Assembly (NCBI GenBank): GCA_000507305.1
Contig: DF241124.1
Span: 24,550 to 88,549 of the forward strand
Length of the DNA stretch: 64,000 bases
Reading direction: 5' to 3'
DNA from: Breviolum minutum Mf 1.05b.01
Taxonomy: Eukaryota; Sar; Dinophyceae; Suessiales; Symbiodiniaceae
Positions 1 to 11,010 of this stretch are shown here, in pieces; position 1 is the stretch's first letter; each line of letters opens with the position of its first letter. The notes beneath the pieces were generated by a model that saw only the letters and a list, made by a program, of their open reading frames with translations, searched no databases and was not told the DNA's origin. A program made the position numbers and the translations under genes.

Positions 1-488
1 GGACGAAGTTCCCCCCGATGTCCAATTGACCTTCATGAGATTGACACGAAAAAGAGAACTGGCCCAGTACAGAGTTCCAACTTTTGCGGAAGGTTTTTGA
101 ACTGAAGATTTCTTGCACAGAACTCACAGACAGATATGCATCTTCTCAATAGGGTGTGTCATAGATTTCGCTGGCAAGCCTCCTTTCGTGCGAAGCCAAG
201 GACAAGTTGAAGTTGTACGGCCTGTACAAGCAGGCTGACTTGTGTGATCTTGTGTGACATGTTGTACAGTACCTTTGTGAACCCACAGCAGCATTTTACC
301 TGAGATTTTGCTATTGCAAGTTTGCAAGCAACAATTTATCTCAAAGATTTGCATTTTCAACACTCCTGAAGAGATTGAACCAATTGAATCAAAACCCGCA
401 TGTTTGTGGTCCAAGCTGAATTGTCCGGTTCTATTGTTATAGCTTGGCATACGGACAGCCGTGCTGCGTGGCTAAGGAGCTGTGTGGT
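1..488. other. Left flank of the TMEM43-like gene
   Basis: No supportable gene is seen. Open frames on both strands are short and low in coding character. The frame of the following gene is open back to about 444, but the first ATG is at 489, so this stretch probably holds its 5' untranslated region and promoter. I found no trans-spliced leader relic or core promoter motif I could defend. Confidence 0.4.
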
Positions 489-2012
489 ATGGGGAACGCC
501 ATTGGCTTTGGTAACAGTGAACCTTTGGGCAATGTTGCGGTTGAGAGGGAGAACTTTTGTCAAAGACTAGGCAACTCTTTGTGTGGAGTTTGCGTTGGGA
601 TCTTTCTCTTTGTGGGCTCCATTGTCTTGCTTGGTTGGAATGAGTTCAACTATGTTCGAAATCAGGCCATTCTTTTAAAGGTTGAAAAGGAGACCATTGA
701 AGCAGGATGTCTTCCAAGTTTGAGCAATGCTGGAGAACCTATTTGGGCTTCCTGTGCAATCCAACGTGCTTATGATTTTAGCACGGATGCACGGGTACAA
801 CAACTCGGCTTAACATTCTCCAACAAACTTCAGGGTGCTTGGTTCAAGGCAGAATCTAAAATCTTGCAATGGACCGAAGATAAAGGTTGTAGCAGTCATA
901 GCACAACTGGAGGTGGCAAAGAAAAGGTTTGCACTTATGACTATAACTTGGAATGGGTCTCATCTCCTGTGTCTTCTTCAGACTTCTATTGTTATCCAAA
1001 TTGGAGACCAGGTTGTGACAGAAGTGGCAGTGAGATTCGTAACTCTGGGTCTGTTCCAAATTTGCTTCAGCAAACATTGCAAGCACCAGTTGGCTCAGTT
1101 GGCATGGGTGCATCTGCTAATGCTGTTTACTACCTGGACAACACTCAAATGGCAGTGTTTCCCCCGGACCCTGTATCTGTCTCGGCTGGGCAAAGCACAT
1201 TGTTGCCCAGCAAACAAGTGGTGGTGGGTACAGCTGGCTCCGTGCAATTCAGTTCGGTACCAGGGAGGGACACTGTGGGTGATGTGCGCACTACATTTAC
1301 ACAGAGCCGGCTTTACGCAAGTTGCTATCATTGCCCTTCAGGGTTCCGTGAATTTGGGCAATGCTCAATTGAAACCTTGGAATACTGGACTACCAGGTAC
1401 TATGTCAGTGGTTGATTGGGCAATGATGGGTGGATTCTCCAAATCGGATATGATTGATGACAAGCAATCTGAAAATGGTTGGATGGTGATTGGATTGCGT
1501 ATCCTTTCCTGATGTGGTTTGGCCTTCAGCTAGTCACAGGACCTATAGCATTGATGCCACAAATTTTGCCCTGCTGTGGAGAAATGATTGGTGAAATGGT
1601 GGGATGTGCTTTGTGCTGCATGAACTTGTTGATTTCTTTGTCACTTTCTTTGACAGTCATTGGAGTTGCATGGTTGATGGCCAGACCCCTTCTAGGTGTG
1701 GGCCTGTTGCTGGTGGCTGCTTTGGCAGTCTTTACTGCTGGCATGTTGCGCAAGAAGTTCCGCAAGGATGCACGAGACCCGGCCATCTCCCAACCCTTCA
1801 TGACGGAGCAAGGCCAAGCAAATGGCATTCGCATGTCAGGGGTTGCACCGGTTACAGCCGTGGCACCTCAGACCACACAGGTACAGGTGGTATGTCCCCA
1901 GGGTGTAGTGGCAGGGCAGATGCTGATGATCCAATGCCCAGATGGAGTTCAACGACAAGTTCAAGTTCCAGCAGGTGTGCAACCTGGTCAAGCTTTCTCT
2001 GTCATGGTTTGA
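489..2012 (+). CDS. TMEM43 (LUMA)-like membrane protein with C-terminal PGQ-type extension; two apparent frameshifts
   Basis: The first ATG in the open frame is at 489. The N-terminal part has a hydrophobic helix (about 595-645) ending in LLGWNEFNYV, which resembles the TMEM43 signature of a first membrane segment followed by an NE motif. A long lumenal-type middle region with many Cys follows, then VGDVRTTFT, matching the GD-R-V-F motif of the family. Coding continues in the next frame from about 1304 (GFTQVAIIALQ) to 1500, then returns to the first frame at about 1500-1512. There it encodes two or three hydrophobic segments (LTVIGVAWLMARPLLGVG) as in the TMEM43 C-terminus. The last 75 residues carry paired PxGV-GQ / PDG / VPAGVQPGQAF repeats, a pattern seen at the ends of many protist proteins. 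TMEM43 proteins sit in the ER and inner nuclear membrane. The two shifts cancel and have no clear intron, so sequence error or a decayed copy is possible. The family call is good; the continuous model is less so. Confidence 0.7.
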
Positions 2013-3129
2013 AGTAGTTGGCTTCTCTCCTTGATTGTCTCACACGCACAGGCTTAACAAAGCGCTCCATTAGCTCAAAATGTGGATTTGTACCTGCAAG
2101 CCGCATTCTTCAATGGTGTGAGCAGCGCATAGCAGTGCCAGGTCAATATTTTGAAGTAGGTGCAGTGCATAATGTTTGCTAAGGATATGTTTGCGCATGG
2201 TGTGTAAGCTGTAAGCATGGGACATAGGCGTCTCGCCCTCACAAGCATAGCTCCACCAGGGATGTTAAGATCGCCTTGTTTCTGCTCAGGCCAAAGAAGG
2301 AGATAACACAACCTCACAGCCATGGTCCGTCCAATGGGAGACGAAAGCCAAGTGGGAGGCCGACGAGAGAAGCAGATCGAGACAGTCCATGTACAACATA
2401 CAATATCACAATAAATATATATATATATATTATTTAATTCATTATTCATATTTATACAACATTGAATGGAAAGGTTTCTACATGCAAGTTGGTTTTGCTT
2501 GCTTTCTCCCAGAGATTGAATGCTTTGAAACTTGAAATTTGAAACTTGGAAGATGGTTCATTTCGCACTGTGAACTCAGAGGAATGTGTTTTTTGTTTCC
2601 TTTTTTTTGGGTGGGGAGTGGGGGTGGGGTGATGAAGACTCACACGTTTTTGTTTAAGCAGCAAATTGCTTCGACTTTGACAATCGGACACAGTCGGACA
2701 GAGGCCTGGGAGAAGTGCAAAGGAAAGTCAAAAGATACAGCCAGAAGCCAAGATATGGAAAAATCGCTTTGGAGAAATGAAGTTTCCGATCTCCTGAGAT
2801 TTGACATTTGGATTTGGCTTTGGTAATTGTTGCAGCAACGATAGAAAGAGATACACTTCACTTGTGCGGGCAAGTGCCCCGAGCACCCTCAAAGAGAAGG
2901 AGAGGAAGATCAAATAGTCACACAGACACACCTGATGCGTGAGCAAATGTCCAAAGAGAGCACACCGTTGACATTAAATGGTTTATTCAGGTGTTTGAAG
3001 TTTGACTTTTGTGTGTTTGTTTGTTGAGTGCACCAGGTCCCAAGAGCTGTGTTAAAGATAGTGACTACAAGAATCGGACAAGGAAAACGATGACAAGGAA
3101 AACGACAAGGACAAAAAACAACATCAACA
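2013..3129. other. Intergenic stretch after the TMEM43-like gene
   Basis: I see no gene. There is a TA dinucleotide run near 2416-2432, a G-rich homopolymer patch near 2608-2632 and a purine-rich segment near 3080-3125. Open frames on either strand lack conserved-looking composition. Confidence 0.4.
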
Positions 3130-3459
3130 GGAAGGAATGAACCGCAGATACGATGTCAAACACTATTAAGTGTAAACAAGATTAAAGAAGCATTCTACGG
3201 AGTGACAGTAGGGTTTGATATGGTTAAGTTTGCTGGTCAGCATGTCAAGTTCCCGGTTATACAGACCTCAAAATGTCCTAGAATCTTGGAAGTACATGCA
3301 GTGACCCCAGGGCCGATTTTAATCAATTTCAAGGTGTTTTTGAGCTCACGACTTGCACATGATGTTTGTTGAGTGGAACTTGTGAAGACTAAGGCCATGA
3401 CTGAATACATTGCGGAAGTGGAAGCGCAAAGGGAGAAATTTGGCATTACTCCTCCATGA
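3130..3459 (+). CDS. Small uncharacterised protein, possibly with a 39-nt intron
   Basis: A + strand frame is open from about 3130, with its first ATG at 3220. It encodes a mixed polar/hydrophobic stretch ending in VTPGPILINFK at 3333. Reading straight on gives 13 codons and then an in-frame TGA at 3370-3372. The same frame continues as VELVKTKAMTEYIAEVEA and ends at TGA 3457-3459. Both flanks look coding, so either a 39-40 nt intron (about 3334-3373) or an in-frame TGA interrupts the gene. The excised stretch would be very short for an intron and is a multiple of three. I do not recognise the family. It has no signal peptide or membrane segment. The 5' end may lie in upstream exons that I cannot place. 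Confidence 0.35.
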
Positions 3460-3737
3460 GGCCGGAACAGCAACAGATATGTTGCTGCTTGCGCTGTTCA
3501 TCTCATGGTTAGTTTTAGTTAGTTTTAGCTTCAGTATAGATTCAGTCATTCTGTGACCATCTTTAGATTTAATAAATACATGTTGTTTTTCTGGTGTTTA
3601 CATATTGATTGCATGCATTTTTTTTTCAGGATCAACGTATCAAGGCCTTGTTTGTTTGTTTTTTCGTTGTCTGTCCGTTGTTTACTTGTATGAACTTAGG
3701 AAGGACTCCATGTGTGTAACTGTGATGTTTCAATCAG

Positions 3738-3932
3738 GTGGGCGCGTTTAAAAACGCCACGTTCAGCGCGAATTCTCCTGTGAATCCGTTGGAGCCAAGC
3801 ACAGGTCCTTGTTTGATCATGGATGCTGTTTGCCTTTTGCTAGAAGCAGTGAAGCTAGTTGACAGCTCAGCTAGGGCGATTTGTTGTCACTATACTCCGT
3901 TCAAATTGAGAAGGATCACGCATTTGAGATGA
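3738..3932 (+). CDS. Possible exon of an unknown gene, upstream of array unit 1
   Basis: A CAG acceptor-like site ends at 3737 and an open frame follows to a stop at 3932. It begins with GAFKNATFSANSPVNPL and includes a Leu/Val-rich helix (CLLLEAVKLV). The composition looks coding up to about 3870. It could be a 5' exon of array unit 1, whose ATG in the conserved exon is at 4327, or the end of another gene. I cannot assign a function or a donor. Confidence 0.3.
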   Translation: MGAFKNATFSANSPVNPLEPSTGPCLIMDAVCLLLEAVKLVDSSARAICCHYTPFKLRRITHLR

Positions 3933-4326
3933 ATCTAGGCCCAAGAAGAATAGCAGGTAAGGAAGTACATCACTTGTTGGTTCTCTTTCATGCATTGGTA
4001 CCACCTCAAAGAATGGAGGTTTCCCTGCTCTCTTCAGACAATGCAGACTGCGAAAAGTTGAAAAAGAGAGACATGAATCATGATTGATTTCTTTGTTGTT
4101 TTGATCCATCTTTTTGAGCAGACAACGAAAAAATCAAAGAAAGTTGTGAAATTTGAATCATGATTTCATTGTTGTTTTTTGGTCTTTTCATTTTTTGCGA
4201 AATTTGCACTCATTTCCTGTACTACTTGCGATTCCCAGATCCCTTGGCAAGGTACCCTTGAAAGACTTGATCTCTGGATGTCACTAGCTATTTCGGTTCC
4301 AATTGTTCCAATCGAGTTTCGTGAGT

Positions 4327-7300
4327 ATGAAGGACGTGCCAACAGAGTTGGAATGGCCCCAGATCTTTGCCACGTCTTGGAAGATGAATCCAAGGACGTT
4401 TGCCCCTGGGACTGAAAACCCACCCCGGAAAATTCAGATTTTGAACCTAAAGTGGCGGTTTGGAAGATGATGTTCAAATTCAATTTTTTAGGTTCCATGT
4501 TAATTTTGAGGGGTGTAGATGTCAGAGTTGTTTGAGTTCGCAACATTCTCTCCTGATGGCCAGTTTTTGAAGTAGTAGGCTTTGAGCATATACTACTTAC
4601 TGTGCTGCTCCCGTGATCAACTTGTTCAATGCATTGGTTATCATTGGGCCCACACTATTCATAAATATCCTAGATCAATCAAGTGAACCTACAGCTCCGG
4701 AAGATGCTCAATTAGATGATCAGTGTATGAATCATGGGTCAATCTTCCATACATCACACTGAAGTACATTTCTTGATGCACACGCTGAATAACATGCACA
4801 CACACTTGGACCATCAGGGTGCAGTGATGAATGCCCGTGTAGTGCAGATACCAACTCATCCCGTATAAATGTCCTTCATGTTGATTCCACATTCATTCCT
4901 CACAGCAGTCCCCACTCCAAAAGATGCTGGTGAAAATCCGAAGTTCCAATCTCTGGGCGCATGTTTCTGGTGATTCAAGAAACACAACTTGCCATTTTCG
5001 AGGCGATTTTCAGGGCTATCTTAGCTTCGGTGATTGTTGGTCATCAAGTTGCACATGTCTGGAACTATCGAGACCTGGGTTGGTTTTACCTGATTTACTT
5101 CACTCACTGGACAATGACGCTTGGATCGTTGATGATTTTTGGAGGAAAACCAGTGTTTAGTGATAGGAACGTGACAACCAGTAGATTAGCTGAGTTCTAT
5201 ATTTATATATTTAATATATATATAGATCGTTTGGGTCTACGTTTTGCAAATCATGTTTGTTCGGACGGTTTGAGTATCCTTCAATCCTTGGTATGTTCGC
5301 GGGGCCTGGGAATCTCAGCTGTTTAATGGATGGAGCATGATAAGAGTATTCAGTAACATTTCGATGCTAAACAGAAACACAGATAATACAGATTGTTTGG
5401 GGTTCATCATCAAATTAATGTACCTTGAATCCAACTATGCCAGCATAGGAGGCAAAAAACGCGAAAAAATGTCCCCTTCAGGATCTTGGCAGCTTTCTCC
5501 GAGTGCCTCTTGTTTTATTTAGCAGTGTCGGGTCTTTGGCAACTGGAGAAGTTGCCTCCCTCGCCGTCGAAAAAAAGAAGTCCGGGGGCAAGACCATCAG
5601 CGAAGTTCGTGCAGATCACACGCATTCTTTGGCACATTGTCCAACCATTCTCTTTGATTCTTGGTGGTAATTTAGCCATGCAGACATCATCAATGACCAC
5701 TCGGTCATTATTTAAAGAGTCAGCACATGCCACGAGAAATGGCATGATGTTGAAATTCCGAGGATCGGGCTGAGTTTGTCCCTTGGGATGCAGTTGAGAA
5801 ATGCAAAGCATAACGGCATTTACGTAGTAGATTGGCTGGAAGATGGTTCTGAAGTGCAACTGTTTGCTGCAAGCTGCAAGTTTTTGTTTGATGTTTTGGT
5901 TGGGAAACCTCGGCTTGAAACACCATGATCCTCCCATTTTTTACTCCTCGTCTTTGGTTGTTGGCATTCCTGTCAATTCCAAAATCAGGTTTTGGTCGAG
6001 TTGGTTGCTCCAGAATTCTCTTGAAGAGTTGCCATCTTGGGGCTACTTGGATGCTTCTCGGACAGCATCTCTTTTGCTCTGTTATTCTGTCAGATTTATG
6101 GACGTGTTGAGCCAACCTTTGGCTGAAAAAATTGCTTGCGGCGGCAGATATTTTGTCAAAGGTGTTAGATAGGCAGCTTTGTTTAAACATTCATTTGATT
6201 TTAATTACATAGATAATGAGTATAATTTTTTGTTTATACCCCCATATACGGTCATATACATATCTGTTGAATTGTTTACACATCATTTACACAATGTGTG
6301 TAATTTGATGTGCTATAACGCGATCCAATCAAAGGCAATGAACCGTGGGTTATAGTATACATTTTTTCTTCGGCTAGTATACATTTGTTTATTTGTCAAT
6401 ATGGTTACGCACATTGTCACATCTCAACATTATTCTTCTATTGATAACATGTATTATATACATGTGATTATCGATCTTGACTGCAGTCATAGGTAGATAG
6501 CATTATAGATGTATATATATATATATACATCTGCAAGCCACATGATCCTTGTTTTTGTTGCCTTCGGGTCTTGTTTTGGATCATACGATCCCTAAANCCC
6601 CCCCCCCAAAAAAAAAGCCACCCAGATCTGTGCAGGTGAGGTCACTTCCTGTCATATGTGGATATCTGCTAATATCCCTTGATAAGGTTCAAAAGGGACT
6701 TGGGAAGCAAAAGCAAACCTTATTAAGAAATATTAAAAAAACAAGAGTGTACACCTTTATTTTGCTCTTATTTAGGCCTTATTAAGGCTACTGAAAGACC
6801 ACAGTGTTTGCCAAAGATTGCAAATGTCTTAATAATGTTTATTAAGGAGTTTGTCTCCCTGACGAGAAAAATCACAGCCACCCATTGACCAACCGATAAA
6901 ATCGAACGCAGTGCCACATCTCAAAAGGAGAGAACCAAGTACCAACCCAGGGTTCTATCGTGGGAATCTATTGCATCAAGTACCCAACATCAGGGGATGT
7001 CGCCTCCTTATCAAGGCTTAATAAGGCATAATAAAGTATAATAAAGTATATACAGTAATATACAGTATACCTAGTATCCTGCTCGCTCAGCCGTCCGCCA
7101 TGTCACAAAGCAAAAATCATGAGATCTTGTCCTTGCAAAAATCATGTTGCTCATCATCTCTTGTCTGACACAGCCCTTGGCAAAACTTATTAAACCTTAT
7201 TAAGGGTTATAAACTGCTCATCCCTTGCCAGCCATATCCCTTCACAAGCCTTATTAAGGGAAATATCGTTTGCACATTTGTTTTGCCCAGAATTCACCAT

Positions 7301-8574
7301 GCACGATCGTAACAAAGGACATATCTATTATATAAATCACTTTGGATCTGGGTGGCTTTTTTTTTTTGGGGGGGGGGTTAGGATCTTATGATTGGAGGGT
7401 GTTCAAGCCCCAAAAAAAGAAGGACATCCACAGGTTTCAGGTATATATATATATATATATGATCCAACTCTTGCCCTTTTGAAACTCCATTGCTCCAAGT
7501 TCTATACCCATGGCTTTGTGTTGTTTTGGCTCCTTCTCAGCACCTTTGCCGCAAGAGGTGGAGGATTATGTCCGGGCAAATGTCGGGTATGTGACCATGA
7601 TTCACCATGCACCTGGGTTCATTCTCAATCAGATTATGGGGAATCAAAGCTGTACTGAAACCTATTCCTACATTGACTTGGAAGTTCGCATCCCTAGCTA
7701 TCTATCATTGCAAGTTCCAAAATAGGAATAACAACAACTTACCTTCAACGATTTTCAATGAACATTAGAAGTTGTGATCAGTTTTTTCTCAAATTGCTAT
7801 CTTAGATTGCCAAATTGGTTTAACCATGTTCCTCCTGTTGTTTGACAACCAGCTCAGGTTTTCTCTTGAGCAATGTGCCATTCAAAACATCTCTGGCCTT
7901 TGGTTGTTGCGTGTGCCTTGAATTTGCTCAGAAGAGATGGATTCCAATCCTGGTGCTTGGGGTATCCTTACAATGAACCAAGAATGATGACATACAAACC
8001 CATAGGAATTAATACAATTTTAATGCGTAGAATGTGATGATCCATGCGCAGACAGGTCAACAGTATTTATCTATGATATATGATATTTTTTATATATATA
8101 GATGTGATATATATATATATATTATTTGTGATATATTTGTGATATATATATATATTTGTGATATATGTGATATATATAAATGGTATATGATTTATATATA
8201 TATATATACATGATATGTGATATTTGATATTTGATATATGATATTTATATTGATATATACATAGTACTTAAGCTGAACGATTCCACTAAATAAGCATTGT
8301 CAATTGTTTGATTGATGTGCCATGGGCGTTCTCATTTCCATTCCTGAGCCCGGTTGTTTGATTCGCCTTGCCGCATTGAGACATCACATCAATTGTTTGG
8401 TGGTATTCTATGCTAGAACGTTGGCCTTTTCAGGGGTTACTGTAATATTTCCATTGCCTCTCCTATGACCTATGACAAATTGTGATGTTTGTATTTTTTG
8501 AATTTGGTTGTTTGTATTTTTGGCTTTTGTTGTTTTTTTTTGTTGTTGTTGCTGTTTGTTGCTGTTTGTTGCTG

Positions 8575-8606
<32 letters not shown>

Positions 8607-9346
8607 GGTGCTGCTGCTGCTGCTGCTGTTGTTGTTGTTGTTGTTGTTGTTGTTGCTGCTGCCGCTTTTGCTTCAAACAGTTTCTCCACACATCTGCAAG
8701 ACAAAAAAGGTCAGTGAGTCAGTAGGTCATTTTACCTGGGCACTTTCACATATGCCCTCTCAGCTTGTTGTGGCGCTAAAAAGAGTCGATGATTTTCCGG
8801 GTTTCCCGTTTGGTGTGATACAGCATGTTGGTTTCCTGGAGGCTATGTGGTTTTCTCGCCTCACCCAGGACTTACTCCTGGATCTACTTCGCATGGACAT
8901 GGGTCCATTTCTATGCAAAGATTGGAACTCCTGCGCCCTGTGATGGCTACCAGCAACATGACCCGGGAGAAACTCCAACGTTGCCAAGATTAATTTGTAA
9001 AGATGTTTGAACCAAAGTAAACTGTCATGCAAAAATTGGTACGTAAGAACCTACTAGTTTTCAGAACTTTTGCGTTTCTGTTGTTTTTTTTTGTGTGGCT
9101 ATTTGGGGAAAGAACTTGTTTCTCTTTTCTCCCAAAGGCTCAAGGTTTGACAGTTCTGGCAATGCCTAGATTCATTTGATACCTCCCGCTAGCCTCAATG
9201 TTTTGCAGGACTGCCCAATCTATAACGAGTTTGACTGGCACAAGCCGCATGTGACAGCTCTTGTCGAAATATACGTGCCTGGGATTATGAAGGATAATGT
9301 CGCATTTGGTGTGAAACACAAACAACATCAAACAGCAGATATTTGA
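4327..9346 (+). CDS. Array unit 1: Rolling stone / FAR-17a / AIG1-like multi-pass membrane protein
   Basis: First of four tandem copies. Exon A 4327-4409 starts with ATG (MKDVPTELEWPQIFATSW). Exon B 5014-5123 (ASVIVGHQVAH, then YFTHWTMTL) and exon C 5493-5655 (AFSECLLFYL, ending HIVQPFS) follow in phase, through introns beginning GACTGA and GATCGT. Exon D near 7461-7560 has FYTHGFVLFWLLLS. A short exon D' starts at 7859 (SNVPF). Exon E is 8869-8959, 91 nt (WTWVHFYAKIGTPAPC), and exon F starts at 9209 (CPIYNEFDW). F reads to a TGA at 9344-9346 if unspliced. The H, IY and DW positions fit the Rolling stone / FAR-17a group of six-helix-type membrane proteins. Some members are lipid hydrolases or act in cell fusion, but the role here is unknown. 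Exon D is weak at its 5' end: a transposon-like element and a TA run lie directly upstream. The last helix seen in units 3 and 4 is missing from F, so the copy may use a later exon or be degraded. Confidence 0.6.
5656..7460 (+). other. Large intron of array unit 1 between exons C and D
   Basis: This interval holds no exon I can align to the other copies. A 109-residue open frame at 5843-6172 has two hydrophobic stretches but no counterpart in units 2-4. The right half is occupied by an inverted-repeat element (6579-7392). Its left part is AT-rich with TA runs near 6513-6530. Confidence 0.4.
6579..7392. mobile_element. Non-autonomous DNA transposon-like element with about 48-bp terminal inverted repeats
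   Basis: The left end (about 6579-6628) reads GATCATACGATCCCTAA, then a C run, an A run and GCCACCCAGATC. The right end (about 7345-7392) is its reverse complement: GATCTGGGTGGC, a T run, a G run and TTAGGATCTTATGAT. The interior of about 715 bp has no protein-coding frame. It carries several copies of the palindrome CCTTATTAAGG or close variants (near 6717, 6777, 6836, 7013, 7190 and 7247). It sits in an intron of array unit 1. I could not define a target-site duplication. One N lies inside the left terminal repeat, so that homopolymer is not fully resolved. Confidence 0.6.
8078..8265. repeat. Imperfect TA / GATATATGTGATAT microsatellite
   Basis: About 190 bp of TATATA runs alternates with GATATATGTGATAT-type units and forms many small self-complementary stretches. 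It lies in the intron before exon E of array unit 1. Confidence 0.8.
8538..8664. repeat. TTG / GGT / GCT trinucleotide run
   Basis: About 125 bp of TTG, with blocks of GGT and CTG. It creates long apparent reading frames (poly-Val, poly-Cys, poly-Leu on +; poly-Gln and poly-His on -). These are products of the repeat, not evidence of a gene. It is intronic in array unit 1. Confidence 0.85.
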
Positions 9347-9913
9347 CATTAATTGACTATCCCACAGGATCAGTATGTGGTATATTAATATATTTACCTA
9401 CATCTACCATAAAAATCAACCAAATGCAGGTAAATATACCATACATGGATCCTACGGGTATGTGACTACGTTTTTATGTTTACGTGGCAAAGTGAATCTT
9501 GGACCAGTACACCTGATTGCCTTCTACAGTGGTGGTTGTTCACGGATGTCACGTTTGTTGTTTCATGCAACCATCAAACATTCAACGGACCTGCCTTTAG
9601 GTGTGCTTGATTGCATGCCCTGTAGTTTGCCTATTGTATCGGACTTTGGCATCTGGGCAAGCAATGGAAAGCCATAGGAGATGGAGCTAAAAAAATATCA
9701 TAGAAAGGGCCAAGACACTCATTTTGGGTGCCATGTTTATTATCCATGATCCCAAGAATTGCACATTGTAGGGTGGAATTGTGCATCATTAGTTCGTTCC
9801 ATTTGAACATAGTGCAGGGAAACATGTCAGTATCNTATCATGTCATTATCAAACTCTTCCAGAACTGCCCATGTTTTAGACATCTTTAGACCTCTCACCT
9901 GATTCACCCACAG

Positions 9914-10190
9914 CCATGCTCCACTTCCCCTTTTTTGAGGCAACCTGCCGTGGAAAGCGTGGACAAGAGCTGACCATGCCGCCAGACCCGGAGATTGCCG
10001 ATAGCAATCCCCCGACGGAAGAAGAAGACGTGGATACCTATCAGGACAAGCAACCCGCTGATCACGCCAAAGATAAAGAGAAGCTCGCATCTATTGAAGA
10101 AGCAGACGAAGAAGGTGGCGATCAAGAAGACGACCTCAAGGCCGACGTGGCCGAAGTCGCACCGGTGCTTGACAGTCACCACATTGCAGC
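9914..10190 (+). CDS. Candidate acidic C-terminal tail exon of array unit 1
   Basis: After a CACCCACAG acceptor-like site (9905-9913) a + frame encodes a very acidic stretch (TEEEDVDTYQ, then ADEEGGDQEDDLKADVAE) with no hydrophobic segment. Unit 3 ends in a shorter acidic tail, so this could be the cytoplasmic tail of unit 1. The same 14-base acceptor context recurs after unit 2 at 18229-18242. The opposite strand of this interval reads as two hydrophobic helices (VVFLIATFFVCFF and FIFGVISGLLVLIGI). That is the expected shadow of a run of GA-rich codons, but a real - strand membrane exon cannot be excluded. Phase to exon F is not established. Confidence 0.35.
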
Positions 10191-11010
10191 TGTGATAGCA
10201 ACACATATTATATATACATGTACTGATGCAAATATCATTGTCTATACTGCATTTCGATTTGTGATTTTCCAACCGTTCCACTAGCACAATCGCATCTATC
10301 CCATCATGATATCGCTGATGCAAGCTGAGCATTTTAGCTGTGCCACCAGCCACCCTGTTGCGCGGAATTGGTGGCCAGGATGATGCGGTAGAAGTGGCAG
10401 TTTGAGTATTGGCGATTCGATTGGTATGATGTTTAGCTTAGCTTAGTAACGCTTCAAAAGGTGGAGTTTCTGAGCTAAAGAGGTGAGTTTCGCTCCCTGT
10501 CAAGGTTGGAAGCTTGACATTTGAAGATGAAAAAAATGAAAAAAACAACATGTGATGATGTTTTTTTGTTGCATTTCAGTGTGACATGTTGGCAAGTGAT
10601 TGTCCTCCAAGAGTGACATGGAGTATGGAGTGAGGGTGAAGCTTTCATCAAGGTTTCCCGTGGATTGCGCATATTTCCTCAATCCAGTTTTTGATTGAGG
10701 AATGTTTTGTTCAACGAAAAATGGACCTCAACTGGTCATGCTGGCTGAGATCTTGCAGTGCAGTTCGGCTCGACCGCGCCGTTGTTGCAAATGCATGATA
10801 CTCAAGCAAGCGCTTTGGTGCATCAGTTTTGCTGTGGGCCCAAACCGCTGCTTTCACTCAGCAGTTTGGCTCTACCTCGTCAACTGCTGGGAGATCCTGC
10901 ATGGATCAGTTGGCCTGTCTCAACGTGAATGTGACATGCCGCGGTCCTTCGCGCTTCCTTTGCCTTGTTTTTTTTTTGATTTCAAGTTGGGCCACAGGCC
11001 ACCCACGAGT
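10191..11010 (+). other. Spacer between units 1 and 2, with a weak FGST-encoding segment
   Basis: I see no complete gene. At 10764-10775 there is TTCGGCTCGACC, a motif also found at 12741 and 18965 upstream of units 2 and 3. About 40 bases before it, AATGGACCTCAACTGG matches AACGGACCCCAACTGC near 12700, so a short exon may be duplicated. An open frame at 10702-11043 covers this stretch, but its protein is unfamiliar. Confidence 0.3.

Noticed and set aside
2452-2691. - strand frame of 79 codons near a G-run
   Set aside because: Low-complexity Pro/His stretch produced by the GGGTGGGG tract; no coding character.
8408-8943. Long poly-Val/Cys/Leu/Gln frames on both strands
   Set aside because: They are translations of a TTG/GGT/CTG trinucleotide run in all phases, with no unique flanking protein.
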